Positions 7,741-16,807 of a stretch of 64,000 nucleotides of DNA are shown here, piece by piece. A program made the position numbers and the translations under genes. This DNA is from an uncultured Bryobacteraceae bacterium (GTDB taxonomy: Bacteria; Acidobacteriota; Terriglobia; Bryobacterales; Bryobacteraceae). Under the pieces are notes generated by a model, which was not told where the DNA came from, searched no databases, and was given only the letters and a program-made list of their open reading frames with translations. How positions within the stretch are numbered: position 1 is the first letter of the stretch; every line of letters starts with the position of its first letter. Where the stretch lies: the NCBI GenBank assembly GCA_937924525.1, contig CALDSU010000005.1, forward strand, positions 1-64,000, read 5' to 3'.

Positions 7741-8451
7741 TTAGCGGCGGCGGAAGATGAACGCGCCCAACAGCCCAGCGCCCAACACCAGCGACCAGGA
7801 CGCGGGCTCCGGGATCTCCGAGGACTGCTCCCGCACGTCCAACCGGACGGCGCCCAGAAAATCGATGGAGCCGTTCCCGCTCGGAACGTTGTTGAATCCA
7901 CTCACCACGTTTGCGAACGTGTCGCTGCGGTTCCAGGAAAAGACGCTCAACGTCACCAGCAGCCCGGCCTGGGTGAACGAGAGGGTGTTCGCCCCCGGCA
8001 CCGTCGAGATGCCGTTCAACTGGAGCGTGCTCGAGGAAGCATTCGGGGAGGGAGAACCTACGCCGCCGAATACGTTTACCGCGGAGATACTGGGAACGGC
8101 CGACACGCCGTTAAAGAACAGATTCAAGCCAACGTAACCTTGCGCCGGCACGAGGCCCGGTTCACCGAAGATGTTGTAGGTGTAAGCGCCAGGGCTCAGC
8201 GTCACGTTCAGCGCGGTGCTTGCTACGGTGTTTCCTGAGTTCACCCAAGCCAAGCTGACGGCATCCTGGAAATAGAGGTTGAACAGCCCATCGCCTCCCA
8301 ACGTGTTCCACCGGACGCCGCTTCCGTCATAGGCTCCGGCGGGCGTGGCATTGAAGAGAACCCCGCCGGTGAGAACCGGCGCAGCCTTCGCCGGAATGAG
8401 GATCCCAACCGCCAGCACGCCGACCACCAATCCTGATTTCCAAGTGCTCAC
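7741..8451 (-). CDS. PEP-CTERM sorting-domain protein
   Basis: A 236-residue exported protein. GTG is used with AAGGAGGG four bases upstream. An N-terminal signal (LVVGVLAVGILIPAKA) leads a beta-rich, Asn/Ser/Gly-rich body. The C-terminus is the canonical PEP-CTERM tripartite signal: IPEPASW, a hydrophobic helix and FRRR. PEP-CTERM proteins are processed by exosortase at the membrane and linked to exopolysaccharide or biofilm. No exosortase gene is in this window. Confidence 0.9.
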   Translation of the reverse strand: MSTWKSGLVVGVLAVGILIPAKAAPVLTGGVLFNATPAGAYDGSGVRWNTLGGDGLFNLYFQDAVSLAWVNSGNTVASTALNVTLSPGAYTYNIFGEPGLVPAQGYVGLNLFFNGVSAVPSISAVNVFGGVGSPSPNASSSTLQLNGISTVPGANTLSFTQAGLLVTLSVFSWNRSDTFANVVSGFNNVPSGNGSIDFLGAVRLDVREQSSEIPEPASWSLVLGAGLLGAFIFRRR

Positions 8452-8581
8452 ACTACCCTCCTTCGCGCTCTATCTCTTGTTGTACTGTACCAGAAGCATC
8501 GGGACTGGGAAAGGAGAAATCGACCCTACGTTTGTTAAGGTTTCAACCTGAGGATGAGAGCAGGCGAACCGGCCGCCGCCG

Positions 8582-9352
8582 TCAGATGCCCTTCGCCAGG
8601 AACCCGCCGTCCACGCAAATGGTTTCACCTGTCACGTACGACGACGCGTCCGACGCCAGAAAGATCGCGGCGCCCACCAGTTCCTCCACTTGTCCGGTCC
8701 GGCCCATGGGCGTGCGGGCGGCGATCGCCGCGGATCGCTCCGGAATATCTAACACATGCGAATTCAACGGAGTACGGAACACGCCCGGCACAATGGCGTT
8801 CACCCGCACGTGATGCCGCGCCCATTCGCACGCCAGGCTTTTCGTCAGCAGCAGCACCCCGGCCTTGCTGGCCGCATACGGGGCTACTTCGTTAAAGCTT
8901 ACGAAGCTGGTCAGCGAGCAGGTGTTGATGATGCAACCCGAGTTTTGCGCCAGCATCTGGCGGCCAAAAATCTGATTCGCCCGGAACGTGCCGTTGAGAT
9001 TGATGTCGATGATGCTCTGCCACTCCTCCTCGGTCAGTTCCGCGGAGGGTTTTTTGTGCAGCACCCCCGAGGTCACCACCAGGATATCCACCCGGCCGAA
9101 GGTTTCCACCACGGACCGGCAGAGAGTCTCCAGGCTGGCCCGGTCCTGCACGTCGCTGGCGGCGCGCAGGGTGCGGGCGCCCAGGGCTTCCAGTTCGCCG
9201 GCCATTTTGTCGACTTTCGCCGGATCCCGGCTGCTGGCAATCGTGATTGCGCCGGCCTGCGCATAGCCGCGCGCCACGGCCTGGCCAATGCCGCTGGTTC
9301 CGCCAAGCACCACGGCCACCCGGCCTTCCAAAGAGAATAGAGAGGTGATCAT
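8582..9352 (-). CDS. SDR-family NAD(P)-dependent oxidoreductase
   Basis: A 256-residue classical short-chain dehydrogenase. It shows the nucleotide-binding [11 protein letters not shown] near residue 17, the NxAG-equivalent VTSGVL, the catalytic Ser in TCSLTSF, YAASK (Tyr/Lys pair) and the C-terminal PGVFRTPL and ITGETI-like [11 protein letters not shown]. It is closest in pattern to gluconate 5-dehydrogenase / 2-deoxy-D-gluconate 3-dehydrogenase-like enzymes, but the substrate cannot be set from sequence alone. It is divergent from yebC and apparently monocistronic. Confidence 0.85.
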   Translation of the reverse strand: MITSLFSLEGRVAVVLGGTSGIGQAVARGYAQAGAITIASSRDPAKVDKMAGELEALGARTLRAASDVQDRASLETLCRSVVETFGRVDILVVTSGVLHKKPSAELTEEEWQSIIDINLNGTFRANQIFGRQMLAQNSGCIINTCSLTSFVSFNEVAPYAASKAGVLLLTKSLACEWARHHVRVNAIVPGVFRTPLNSHVLDIPERSAAIAARTPMGRTGQVEELVGAAIFLASDASSYVTGETICVDGGFLAKGI

Positions 9353-9499
9353 CTTGCTTTGAAGGTTCCATCATATCGTGACCCGCGCCCGCGCTGCGCC
9401 TCCCCGCGTTTCCCGCGCGGCAAACCGGCGCGTTTCGCGCGTTTTATGATAGTCTTATCGGAGACGCCGTCGACCGGCGTTCCCTTCCGAGAGGTTCCC

Positions 9500-10243
9500 A
9501 TGTCAGGTCATTCCAAGTGGGCGACGATTAAGCACAAGAAGGCCGCCCTCGACGCCAAGCGCGGCAAGGTGTTCACCCGGCTGATCAAGGAAATCACGAT
9601 CGCGGCCCGGGGGGGCGGCGATCCGGACGGCAATCCTCGCCTGCGCACGGCCATCGCCGCCGCCAAGGCGGTGAGCATGCCGGCGGACAACATCAAGCGC
9701 GCCATCATGCGCGGGACCGGCGAACTCGAAGGCGCCCAGATCGAAGAGATCATGTTCGAAGGTTACGGTCCCGGGGGAGCGGCCGTCCTGGTGCTGTGCG
9801 CTACCGACAATCGCAACCGGACGGTCAGCGAGATCCGGCACGTCTTTTCCAAGAACGGCGGCAATCTGGGCGAACAGGGCAGCGTCGCATGGATGTTCGA
9901 GCGCAAGAGCCAGATCCTGATCGCCAAGGAACATGCGACCGAAGAACAGTTGATGACCTTGGTGCTCGACGCCGGCGGAGAGGATATCCGCGACGACGGC
10001 GAGAACTGGGAAGTGCTGTCCGCGCCCGAGGCGCACGAGGCGGTTGTCGAGGCGCTCCAGCGCGCCAACATCCCCACCATCCAGGCTGAGATCGCCATGG
10101 TTCCCAAGAACCTCGTCAAGCTGGAAGGCAAGAACGCGCAGGGCATGCTGAAGCTGAGCGACGCGCTGGAAGACCACGACGACGTCCAGAACGTCTATTC
10201 GAACTTCGACATCGACGCCGGCGAACTGGCCGCCGTCAGCTAG
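9500..10243 (+). CDS. yebC: YebC/PmpR-family protein
   Basis: A 247-residue YebC/TACO1 family protein opening with the diagnostic [16 protein letters not shown] and containing [16 protein letters not shown] and [13 protein letters not shown]. Members act as DNA-binding regulators (PmpR type) and, as shown more recently for YebC, help ribosomes through difficult motifs such as polyproline. The ATG is chosen over an in-frame upstream start because of the conserved N-terminus and a preceding GAGAGG. A TATGAT -10-like box lies ~50 bp upstream. ruvC follows after 8 bp, the usual yebC-ruvC pairing. Confidence 0.95.
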   Translation: MSGHSKWATIKHKKAALDAKRGKVFTRLIKEITIAARGGGDPDGNPRLRTAIAAAKAVSMPADNIKRAIMRGTGELEGAQIEEIMFEGYGPGGAAVLVLCATDNRNRTVSEIRHVFSKNGGNLGEQGSVAWMFERKSQILIAKEHATEEQLMTLVLDAGGEDIRDDGENWEVLSAPEAHEAVVEALQRANIPTIQAEIAMVPKNLVKLEGKNAQGMLKLSDALEDHDDVQNVYSNFDIDAGELAAVS

Positions 10244-10251
10244 AGGTGGGA

Positions 10252-10752
10252 ATGGTCGTCCTGGGAATCGATTGCGGTTCCGAGCGCACCGGCTACGGCG
10301 TGATCGACAGCGACGGGACCACGCACCGCCTGATCCGGGCGGGCGTGGTCCGCACTTCTCCCAAGGAACCCTTCGCCGAGCGATTGCGGCGGATCGCCGT
10401 CCCCTTGCGCGAGGTCATCGCGGAGACGCGGCCGGACCAGGCGGCGATTGAGGAAGTGTTTCACGCCGCCAACGCCAAAACCGCGCTGAAACTGGCCCAC
10501 GTGCGCGGGGTGGCGCTGCTGGTGCTGGCCGAAGCGCGCCTGGCGGTGGGCGAGTATTCCCCTCTCGAAGTAAAGTCCAGCGTGGTGGGTTACGGCCGAG
10601 CGGAAAAGCACCAGGTGAGGCTGATGGTGCACTCGCTGCTCGGATTGCGGGAGGCGATCGATTCCGAGGACGCCTGCGATGCCGTGGCCGTGGCGATCTG
10701 TCATGCGACGCACGAATTGACCCGCCGCCGGATGGCGGCCGCGTACGTCTAA
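10252..10752 (+). CDS. ruvC: crossover junction endodeoxyribonuclease RuvC
   Basis: A 166-residue Holliday-junction resolvase. The RNase H-like fold shows [13 protein letters not shown] (Asp7), AAIEEVF (catalytic Glu), [16 protein letters not shown] and the C-terminal acidic pair in [14 protein letters not shown]. It cuts junctions in homologous recombination, normally with RuvAB, which are not in this window. ATG is preferred to a GTG two codons upstream, as GAGGTGGG then serves as ribosome binding site. Confidence 0.95.
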   Translation: MVVLGIDCGSERTGYGVIDSDGTTHRLIRAGVVRTSPKEPFAERLRRIAVPLREVIAETRPDQAAIEEVFHAANAKTALKLAHVRGVALLVLAEARLAVGEYSPLEVKSSVVGYGRAEKHQVRLMVHSLLGLREAIDSEDACDAVAVAICHATHELTRRRMAAAYV

Positions 10753-10758
10753 GGCGGC

Positions 10759-11373
10759 ATGAGGCGGGCGATTCCATGGTTGCTCGTTCTGGCGGCATCG
10801 GCCGCCGCCGAGCCCCGGATTTTCTACTCGAAGGACTTTCCGGGCAGCAGTCCGGCTTATGTCGAGATCACCCTGGCTGCCGACGGGGTTTGCGAGTACC
10901 GGGAAGGCAAAGACGACGACCACCCGGTGAAACTCCAGCTTGCCCGGGCCGACGCGCGTGAGATCTTCGCGCTCGCCGACAAGCTCGACCGCTTCTCCCG
11001 CCCCCTCGAATCGCCCCTCAAGGTCGCCAGAATGGGGATGAAGACCTTCCGCTTCGAGGAAAACGGCAGGCAGCAGGAGGTGGCGTTCAACTTTTCCGAG
11101 GACCTCGACGCCCGCGCTCTGGCTGACTGGTTCGAGAAGATCGCCGAGACCGGCCAGCACTACCTGCTGCTGGAGCGTTCCGTGAAATTCGACAAGCTCG
11201 GGGTCAACAAGGCGCTGCTGCTTTTCGAAGCCAGCCTCAGCCGCGGCAGGGTGGTGTCGGCGCCGCTCTTTCTGCCCCTGCTGGACCGGGTGGCGAAAAA
11301 CGAAAGCTACCTGAACATGGCGCGCACCCGCGCCGCCAACCTCGCCGATCTGATCCGGGCCGCCCACAAATGA
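10759..11373 (+). CDS. secreted hypothetical protein
   Basis: A 204-residue protein with a short Sec signal (MRRAIPWLLVLAASAAA, cleavage before EPRI). The rest is mixed alpha/beta, rich in charged residues, with motifs such as ADGVCEYREGKDDDHPVKL and a C-terminal LNMARTRAANLADLI helix. No family is recognised. It lies 6 bp after ruvC, and its TGA overlaps the ATG of the next gene (ATGA), so it belongs to the same transcript as the TPR-thioredoxin protein and may share its periplasmic role. Confidence 0.7.
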   Translation: MRRAIPWLLVLAASAAAEPRIFYSKDFPGSSPAYVEITLAADGVCEYREGKDDDHPVKLQLARADAREIFALADKLDRFSRPLESPLKVARMGMKTFRFEENGRQQEVAFNFSEDLDARALADWFEKIAETGQHYLLLERSVKFDKLGVNKALLLFEASLSRGRVVSAPLFLPLLDRVAKNESYLNMARTRAANLADLIRAAHK

Positions 11374-12623
11374 AGAAACTCACCGCCGCCGCGCTTTGCT
11401 GGACGTGTCTCTGGGCGCAGCCCCCCGCCGCCCCGGAAGGGGAGGACTTGGCGCTCCGCACTGCGCTGAGCGAAGCCGGCTCGAGCGCGGTCGATTTCAT
11501 TCGCGCCCTGGAACAGCACCTCGAACGTTTTCCCGAGACCGCCAAGCGCGCCGAACTGGAACGGGCGCTGGCCAAGGCGGCGCTCGACGCGAAGGATCGC
11601 GACCGCATCGTCCGTTATGGGGAACGGGCGCTCCGGCGCGACCCGGACGATCTGCACCTGCTCGAGCGGGTGGCCCGGGCCCTGCTCGAAACCGACGACG
11701 CCGCCGCCGCGGAGCGGGCCTTGCGTTATGCCCGCCGCTACCAGGAAACGGTCGACACGATGCGCCGCCAGGACGCGCCGGGCCGCGTTCCGGCCGGCGA
11801 ATGGCAGGACGAACTCGACCGCGGCGCGGCGCGCGCCCTGTTGCTGCAAGCCCGCGCCAGCGGCGTCACCGGCAAGGCCGCCGAAGCCGTCTCCCTGGCC
11901 CGCTCCGCCTACGAGATGTATCCCTCCGCCGAGGCCGCCCGCGAGATCGCCCGCTGGCTGATCCGGCAGGGCCGCGAGTGGGAAGCCGTCGAACATCTGG
12001 CCGACGCATTCACGCTGGCGGATCCCAAAAACACCGAGGCCGACCGCCTGCGCGACCGGCAGCGCATGGGCGCTCTGTTCAGCAAGGCGAAAGGCGGCGA
12101 GCAGGGCCTGGGGGACCTGGTGCTCCGCTCGTTCGACCGCACCAGCGCCCTCCTGGAAGCCCGCCGCCAGCGGGCCCGCGCGGCCGACCCGAATTCCGGA
12201 GCGCGCGAGGTGCTGGACTTCACTCTCTCCGGACTGACCGGCGGCAGCTTGAAGCTGCGGGAAATGCAGGGCAAGGTGGTGGTGTTCGATTTCTGGGCCA
12301 CCTGGTGCGGTCCTTGCCGCATCCAGCACCCCCTCTACGAGCAGGTCCGGCGCAAGTTCGCCGGCCGGCCCGAGGTGGTGTTTCTGTCGGTCAACACGGA
12401 CGAAGACCGCGAAGCCGTGGAGCCGTTCCTAAGGGAGAACGGCTGGCAGGTCGCCGTTTATTTCGAGGACGGGCTCAGCCGGGCGCTTGAGATTTCCTCC
12501 ATCCCCACCACGGTTATCCTCGATCAGCAGGGCAAGGTTTTCAGCCGGATGAACGGGTTTCTCCCTGACCGTTTCGTCGCCATGCTGACCGAGCGCATCG
12601 AAGACGCCCTGCGGCGCCGGTGA
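11370..12623 (+). CDS. exported TPR and TlpA-like thioredoxin-fold protein
   Basis: A 417-residue exported protein. A signal peptide (MKKLTAAALCWTCLWAQPP) is followed by ~260 residues of helical tetratricopeptide-like repeats and a C-terminal redoxin domain of the TlpA/ResA type, with DFWATWCGPC (Cys313 and Cys316) and the cis-Pro segment SSIPTTVILD. It should act as a periplasmic thiol-disulfide oxidoreductase for unknown partners, with the TPR part binding them. The start overlaps the preceding stop by four bases. Confidence 0.8.
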   Translation: MKKLTAAALCWTCLWAQPPAAPEGEDLALRTALSEAGSSAVDFIRALEQHLERFPETAKRAELERALAKAALDAKDRDRIVRYGERALRRDPDDLHLLERVARALLETDDAAAAERALRYARRYQETVDTMRRQDAPGRVPAGEWQDELDRGAARALLLQARASGVTGKAAEAVSLARSAYEMYPSAEAAREIARWLIRQGREWEAVEHLADAFTLADPKNTEADRLRDRQRMGALFSKAKGGEQGLGDLVLRSFDRTSALLEARRQRARAADPNSGAREVLDFTLSGLTGGSLKLREMQGKVVVFDFWATWCGPCRIQHPLYEQVRRKFAGRPEVVFLSVNTDEDREAVEPFLRENGWQVAVYFEDGLSRALEISSIPTTVILDQQGKVFSRMNGFLPDRFVAMLTERIEDALRRR

Positions 12624-12668
12624 CCGTTTGCGTGAAGAAGCCGGCGGCCGGACCGCTAAACTGGTGAG

Positions 12669-12857
12669 GTGAGCTGGCTGCGGCTACTCGTCGGTACGGG
12701 TCTGGTCATCCTGGGGATCATCGGACTGATTCTTCCCATCATGCCGGGCTGGGTGTTCCTGATCCCTGGACTGGTGATCCTCTCCGAGCGGTTCCCCTCG
12801 GTGCGGCGCCTGCTCGAATGGGCGAAAAAGAAAGCGAACCTGGGCTCGATCAAGTAA
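12669..12857 (+). CDS. small PGPGW-type membrane protein
   Basis: A 62-residue integral membrane protein starting at GTG. Two hydrophobic helices flank LPIMPGWVFLIPGLVIL, which matches the PGPGW family. A basic cytoplasmic tail (EWAKKKANLG) follows. The role of the family is unknown. It sits 13 bp before the thioesterase gene in the same direction. Confidence 0.8.
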   Translation: MSWLRLLVGTGLVILGIIGLILPIMPGWVFLIPGLVILSERFPSVRRLLEWAKKKANLGSIK

Positions 12858-12870
12858 GGATTCCGAAGCT

Positions 12871-13266
12871 ATGTCGCAAAGTCTGATCGGTACGCGCGGC
12901 GAAGAGAAGTTGCTGGTCACCAGCGACGTCGCGATTGATTTCATGGGCATTGAAGAAGCCCGCGTGCTTTCCACGCCGCACCTGGTCTGGTACCTGGAGA
13001 TCACCGCCCGGAACTCGGTGGCGTCGCTGCTGCCGGACGGTTACGACACGGTGGGCACGCACCTGGACATCCGCCACCTGGCGGCCACGCCGATCGGGAT
13101 GACCGTCACCTTCCGTTCCGAGGTCGTCGCGGCCGACGACAAGCGGGTGACGTTCCGCGTGGAGGCGCACGATGAAAAGGAAAAAGTCAGCGAGGGCCTG
13201 CACGAGCGGTACATCGTGAACAAGGCGCGGTTCGCCGCCCGGGTGCAGGCCAAGCGGCAGGGCTGA
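12871..13266 (+). CDS. hotdog-fold thioesterase (FlK-like)
   Basis: A 131-residue single hotdog domain. STPHLVWYLEITARNSV is the helix that carries the active-site region in the FlK (fluoroacetyl-CoA thioesterase) group. VGTHLDIRHLAATPIGMTV and the EGLHERYIVN strand fit the same group. It probably hydrolyses an acyl-CoA in the cytoplasm; the FlK specificity itself is not implied. It ends 5 bp from the stop of the convergent metallopeptidase gene. Confidence 0.8.
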   Translation: MSQSLIGTRGEEKLLVTSDVAIDFMGIEEARVLSTPHLVWYLEITARNSVASLLPDGYDTVGTHLDIRHLAATPIGMTVTFRSEVVAADDKRVTFRVEAHDEKEKVSEGLHERYIVNKARFAARVQAKRQG

Positions 13267-13271
13267 TCTGC

Positions 13272-14111
13272 TCACCGCACCCGGTATCGTTGCCAGGCTT
13301 CCCGCAGATCGCGGCCCTGGTACCGGATGGTGCGGTCATCGACGATTTCGACTCCCGGCAACACGGCGAGATCGGGGTTGAGGGAATGGCGGGTCGTGTA
13401 CTCGATCTCCAGCGTCACCGGGCCCTCCACGCGGTAGGGCCGGATCCGCCCGATCTTGGCGACCGCGCGCTGGGCGGCCCGCCGAATGGTCTGCTGCGCG
13501 GCTTCCGCCGACAGGCTGATGCACGCGTAGCGCGCCAACCCCTCCTTAACCACCGCCAGTTCGGCCTCCGGGACCAGCGCTTTCAGTTCGTCCGCCGCCG
13601 CCTGGTCGCCCGTCAGCAGGATCACCGGAATCCCCCAGGAACCGGCGAGCGCCGCCCAGACCCCGATCTCCCCGACCGGCCGGCCGTTGATTTTCATGTA
13701 CTGGATGCCGAGTGAACTGAAACTGTGCGCCATGATGCCCTTCTGGACATTGCCCATCGCGTGCTGGCCCAGGAACGCGATGGCCGCGTAGCCACGCTCC
13801 AGCGTGCCGGTGTAGCCCACCGGTCCGATCATCAGCCTGGCGCGCGGGTGGATGGTTTGCGCCGACAGGGTGCGGGACCCGTCGTGCCCATCCCAAACGA
13901 TTACTTCGTCCGCGCCCCCTTCGAAGAAACCCTCCACGGCCGCGTTGATCTCCCCGGTCAGCAGCGCGCGCAACTCGGGGTTGGTGGGTTCGGTCTGCTC
14001 CTGGCGACAAATGCCCGCCACGCCCTCCGCGTCGGTAATCAGCAAAATTCGTTTGGGGGGCTGCGCCGCGGCAGCCGCCGGAAGAAGACACAAACAGAGC
14101 CAGAATCTCAT
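13272..14111 (-). CDS. exported M55 (DppA-type) D-aminopeptidase
   Basis: A 279-residue metallopeptidase of family M55, which removes N-terminal D-amino acids such as D-Ala from peptides. Zinc-site motifs are ITDAEGVAG, VWDGHDGSR, LGQHAM and GRPVGEIGVWAA. An N-terminal signal (MRFWLCLCLLPAAAAAQ) makes it periplasmic, whereas DppA of Bacillus is cytosolic. A GTG four codons upstream is an alternative start. It lies 45 bp after the amidohydrolase and may be the last gene of the nucleoside operon, though its job points to murein peptide use. Confidence 0.8.
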   Translation of the reverse strand: MRFWLCLCLLPAAAAAQPPKRILLITDAEGVAGICRQEQTEPTNPELRALLTGEINAAVEGFFEGGADEVIVWDGHDGSRTLSAQTIHPRARLMIGPVGYTGTLERGYAAIAFLGQHAMGNVQKGIMAHSFSSLGIQYMKINGRPVGEIGVWAALAGSWGIPVILLTGDQAAADELKALVPEAELAVVKEGLARYACISLSAEAAQQTIRRAAQRAVAKIGRIRPYRVEGPVTLEIEYTTRHSLNPDLAVLPGVEIVDDRTIRYQGRDLREAWQRYRVR

Positions 14112-14156
14112 TTGGAGAACCACGGTAGCCGAAGCCAGGATTCCGTGGGAAGCGTC

Positions 14157-15605
14157 TCACCGGGGCGCGGCCGCCTTGCCGTTTCGCAGCGCCGCCCGCA
14201 CCCGGTCCGCATATTGCTCCGCCTTGCGCCGGATCGCCAGCGGGTCCAGCGTCAGCGGCTTGCGATTGGCCACCACCAGGCGGCCGTTCACCATCACGTC
14301 CTGGACGTCCGAGCCTTTCAAGGCAGATACCAGCGCCGAGTAAACGTCGTACAGCGGCACGGCATGGGGCTGGTCCAGGCGGATCGTGATCAGGTCGGCG
14401 CGCTTGCCCGGCTCGAGCGATCCGGTCTCCCGGTCCAAACCCAGGGCCCGCGCGCCCAGGATGGTCGCCATGGCGAAGGCCTCGGGCGCGGGCAGGACGC
14501 GCGGGTCGCCGGAGGTCACTTTTTGCAGTTTGGCAGCCAGGTCGATTTCTTCGAGCAGGTGGAAGTCGTTGTTGCTGCCCGCCGGCCCGTCGGTGCCCAA
14601 CCCGACAGCCAGGCCGCGGCGCAACATGGCGGTCACCGGCGCGACGCCGCTGGCCAGCTTCATGTTGCTGGAAGGGCAATGGGCGATTCCCACGCCCCGG
14701 CTGGCCAGCAACTCCTGATCGGCGTCGTCGGCCCACACCACGTGCGCGGCCACCGTTCGGCCGGCGAACACGCCCAGTTCGTCCAGCACCCGGACCGGAC
14801 TCTTGCCCCGCTGCGCGCGGGTTTCCTCCACCTCGCGGCGAGTCTCCGCCAGGTGAATCAGCAGCGGCGCGCGGTAGCGGTTCGCCAGGGCGCGGCTGGC
14901 CTTCAGGTCGGCATTGGAGTTGGTGTAGAGCGCGTGCGGCGCCACGGCGGCTTGCACCAGCGGATCGCCGGCGTACCGTTTCAGGAAGCGCTCGGCATAG
15001 GCCAAGGCGTCGCGGGGGGTCTTCGCGTCCGGCGAAGGAAACCCGATGATGGTTTGGCCCAGCACGCCGCGCATCCCGGCTTCGCGCGCCACTTCCGCCA
15101 CCACCTCCTCGAAGTAGTACATGTCAGTGAACGTCGTGACGCCGCCCAGCAGCATTTCGAGGCACGCCAGGCGCGTACCCCAGCGGACGAACTCCGGCGA
15201 GACGGTCTTGGCTTCGGCCGGGAAGATGTATTGCTCCAGCCACTCCTGGAGCGGGCGGTCGTCGGCGATGCCCCGGAAAAGCGACATGGCGGCGTGGGTG
15301 TGCGTGTTGATCAGGCCGGGAGCGAGGAGCGCATCCGGACGGCGCAGGACGGCCGCCCCCCGGAAGCGTTCTTCGAGTTCCGCGCGCGGGCCTACGGCCG
15401 CGATCCGCTCGCCGCGCACGGCCACCGCGCCGTCCTCGAGGAGGCGGCGGTGGGCGTCCATAGTCACCACATAGCGCGCGGTCCAGAGCGTATCAGCCGG
15501 CTCGGCCCCAGCCAGGCCGGGCGCCCCGACCAGGAACGCAAGCCGCAGCAGCGCACGCGCGGCCAGGGCGGACGCCGGACGCCAGTTAACGGAAGAAGCG
15601 CTCAT
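14157..15605 (-). CDS. amidohydrolase, MTA/SAH-deaminase-like, with signal-like N-terminus
   Basis: A 482-residue metal-dependent hydrolase of the TrzN/MtaD/SsnA group. Metal ligands are seen in GLINTHTHAAMS, LLIHLAE, AHVVWAD / AHCPSSNMKL and LGTDGPAGSNNDF. In a nucleoside salvage operon the likely reaction is deamination of 5'-methylthioadenosine, S-adenosylhomocysteine or a related purine. The first ~35 residues contain a hydrophobic stretch (ALLRLAFLVGAPGLAGAEP) resembling a signal peptide, which family members normally lack. Its 5' end overlaps the cytidine deaminase stop by 20 bp. Guanine deaminase or chlorohydrolase activity cannot be excluded. Confidence 0.75.
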   Translation of the reverse strand: MSASSVNWRPASALAARALLRLAFLVGAPGLAGAEPADTLWTARYVVTMDAHRRLLEDGAVAVRGERIAAVGPRAELEERFRGAAVLRRPDALLAPGLINTHTHAAMSLFRGIADDRPLQEWLEQYIFPAEAKTVSPEFVRWGTRLACLEMLLGGVTTFTDMYYFEEVVAEVAREAGMRGVLGQTIIGFPSPDAKTPRDALAYAERFLKRYAGDPLVQAAVAPHALYTNSNADLKASRALANRYRAPLLIHLAETRREVEETRAQRGKSPVRVLDELGVFAGRTVAAHVVWADDADQELLASRGVGIAHCPSSNMKLASGVAPVTAMLRRGLAVGLGTDGPAGSNNDFHLLEEIDLAAKLQKVTSGDPRVLPAPEAFAMATILGARALGLDRETGSLEPGKRADLITIRLDQPHAVPLYDVYSALVSALKGSDVQDVMVNGRLVVANRKPLTLDPLAIRRKAEQYADRVRAALRNGKAAAPR

Positions 15606-15990
15606 GGAAGGGACTCGGAAACAGCTCCTCGATCCGCCGGGTTTCCACCCGCCCGGCCAGATTGCTGAGCACAATCTCAGCCCGGGGACAGAACTCGGAC
15701 AGAATCTGCCGGCAGGCGCCGCACGGCGGGGTGAGCGGATCGGTGTCGGCGACCACCGCCACCTGCACGAACTCGCGCGCGCCCTCGGACATGGCCTTGA
15801 ACACCGCCACGCGTTCCGCGCACAAGGTCAGCCCGTAGGTGGCGTTCTCGATGTTGCAGCCGGTGAAGACACGGCCGTCCGCGGTCCGGACGGCGGCGCC
15901 CACCCGAAAGCCTGAATACGGCGCGTGCGCATGCTCGCGCGCGGCCGCGGCGGCAGCCAGCAGGTCGCGCGTGACTTTCGCGTCAGTCAC
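15586..15990 (-). CDS. cdd: cytidine deaminase
   Basis: A 134-residue homotetrameric-type cytidine/deoxycytidine deaminase. The zinc site is complete: CAE (Cys57, Glu59) in TYGLTLCAERVAVFKAM and PPCGAC (Cys90, Cys93). CNIENATYG binds the nucleoside. Translation starts at GTG in the overlap GTGACTGA with the purine nucleoside phosphorylase stop, an 8-bp overlap showing tight coupling. It converts cytidine to uridine for the phosphorylase encoded upstream in the operon. Confidence 0.95.
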   Translation of the reverse strand: MTDAKVTRDLLAAAAAAREHAHAPYSGFRVGAAVRTADGRVFTGCNIENATYGLTLCAERVAVFKAMSEGAREFVQVAVVADTDPLTPPCGACRQILSEFCPRAEIVLSNLAGRVETRRIEELFPSPFHERFFR

Positions 15991-16807
15991 CGGGCTCCCG
16001 CGCGAGCCGGGGCAGCAGGCTCGTCAGCAGCCGCACCAGGGTGTCCCGCACCATGGCCCCGGTTTCCAATACTTCCATGTGATTGATTTTCTGCGGCAGA
16101 ATGCCGGCCGCCATGTTGGTGACGCAGGAAATGCCCAGCACCTTCATGCCCAGGTGGTTGGCCGCGATCACTTCCGCCGCAGTGGACATGCCCACCAGGT
16201 CCGCGCCGATCACACGCAGGTAGCGGATCTCTGCGGGCGTTTCATAGCTGGGTCCCGTCAGGGCCGCATAGACACCCTCGCCGACGCGCACTCCCAATTC
16301 GGCGGCCACCTGCCGCGCCACCACCCGGTACCGCGCGCAGTAAGCGTCCGACATGTCGGGGAAACGCGGCCCGAGCGCCTCGTCGTTGGCCCCCACCAGC
16401 GGATTCACCCCTTGCAGGTTGATGTGATCGGCAATCAAGACCAGCCCGCCCCGCTCGTAGGCCAGATTGATGCCGCCCGCCGCGTTGGTGATCACCAGGC
16501 GGCGCACGCCGAGCGCGCCCAGCGTCCGGACGCCGTAGACCACCTGTCCCACCGAGTAGCCTTCATACAGGTGCGCGCGGCCGGAGAGCACGGCGACCTC
16601 CGTGGCGCCGATCCGCCCGCAGACGAACACCCCGGCATGACCGACCGCCGTCGAGGCCGGAAAGCCCGGAATCTCGTCATAGGGGATCTCGATTCGGTCA
16701 GCCAGCGAACGGGCGAACGCGCCCAGCCCGCTGCCCAGCACGACGCCGATTTCCGGCTGGCGCTCGCCGATCGACTCCCGGATGCGCGCCGCCGCCCGCA
16801 AACTCAT
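15983..16807 (-). CDS. purine nucleoside phosphorylase
   Basis: A 274-residue trimeric-type purine nucleoside phosphorylase (PunA/DeoD2 family) that cleaves inosine and guanosine with phosphate. Motifs are VLGSGLGAF (phosphate site), LSGRAHLYEGY, ITNAAGGIN, the substrate-specifying YAALTGPSYETPAEI and GMSTAAEVIAA. The start ATG overlaps the transporter stop as ATGA, which excludes the longer in-frame form. It belongs to a five-gene salvage operon. Confidence 0.95.
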   Translation of the reverse strand: MSLRAAARIRESIGERQPEIGVVLGSGLGAFARSLADRIEIPYDEIPGFPASTAVGHAGVFVCGRIGATEVAVLSGRAHLYEGYSVGQVVYGVRTLGALGVRRLVITNAAGGINLAYERGGLVLIADHINLQGVNPLVGANDEALGPRFPDMSDAYCARYRVVARQVAAELGVRVGEGVYAALTGPSYETPAEIRYLRVIGADLVGMSTAAEVIAANHLGMKVLGISCVTNMAAGILPQKINHMEVLETGAMVRDTLVRLLTSLLPRLAREPGD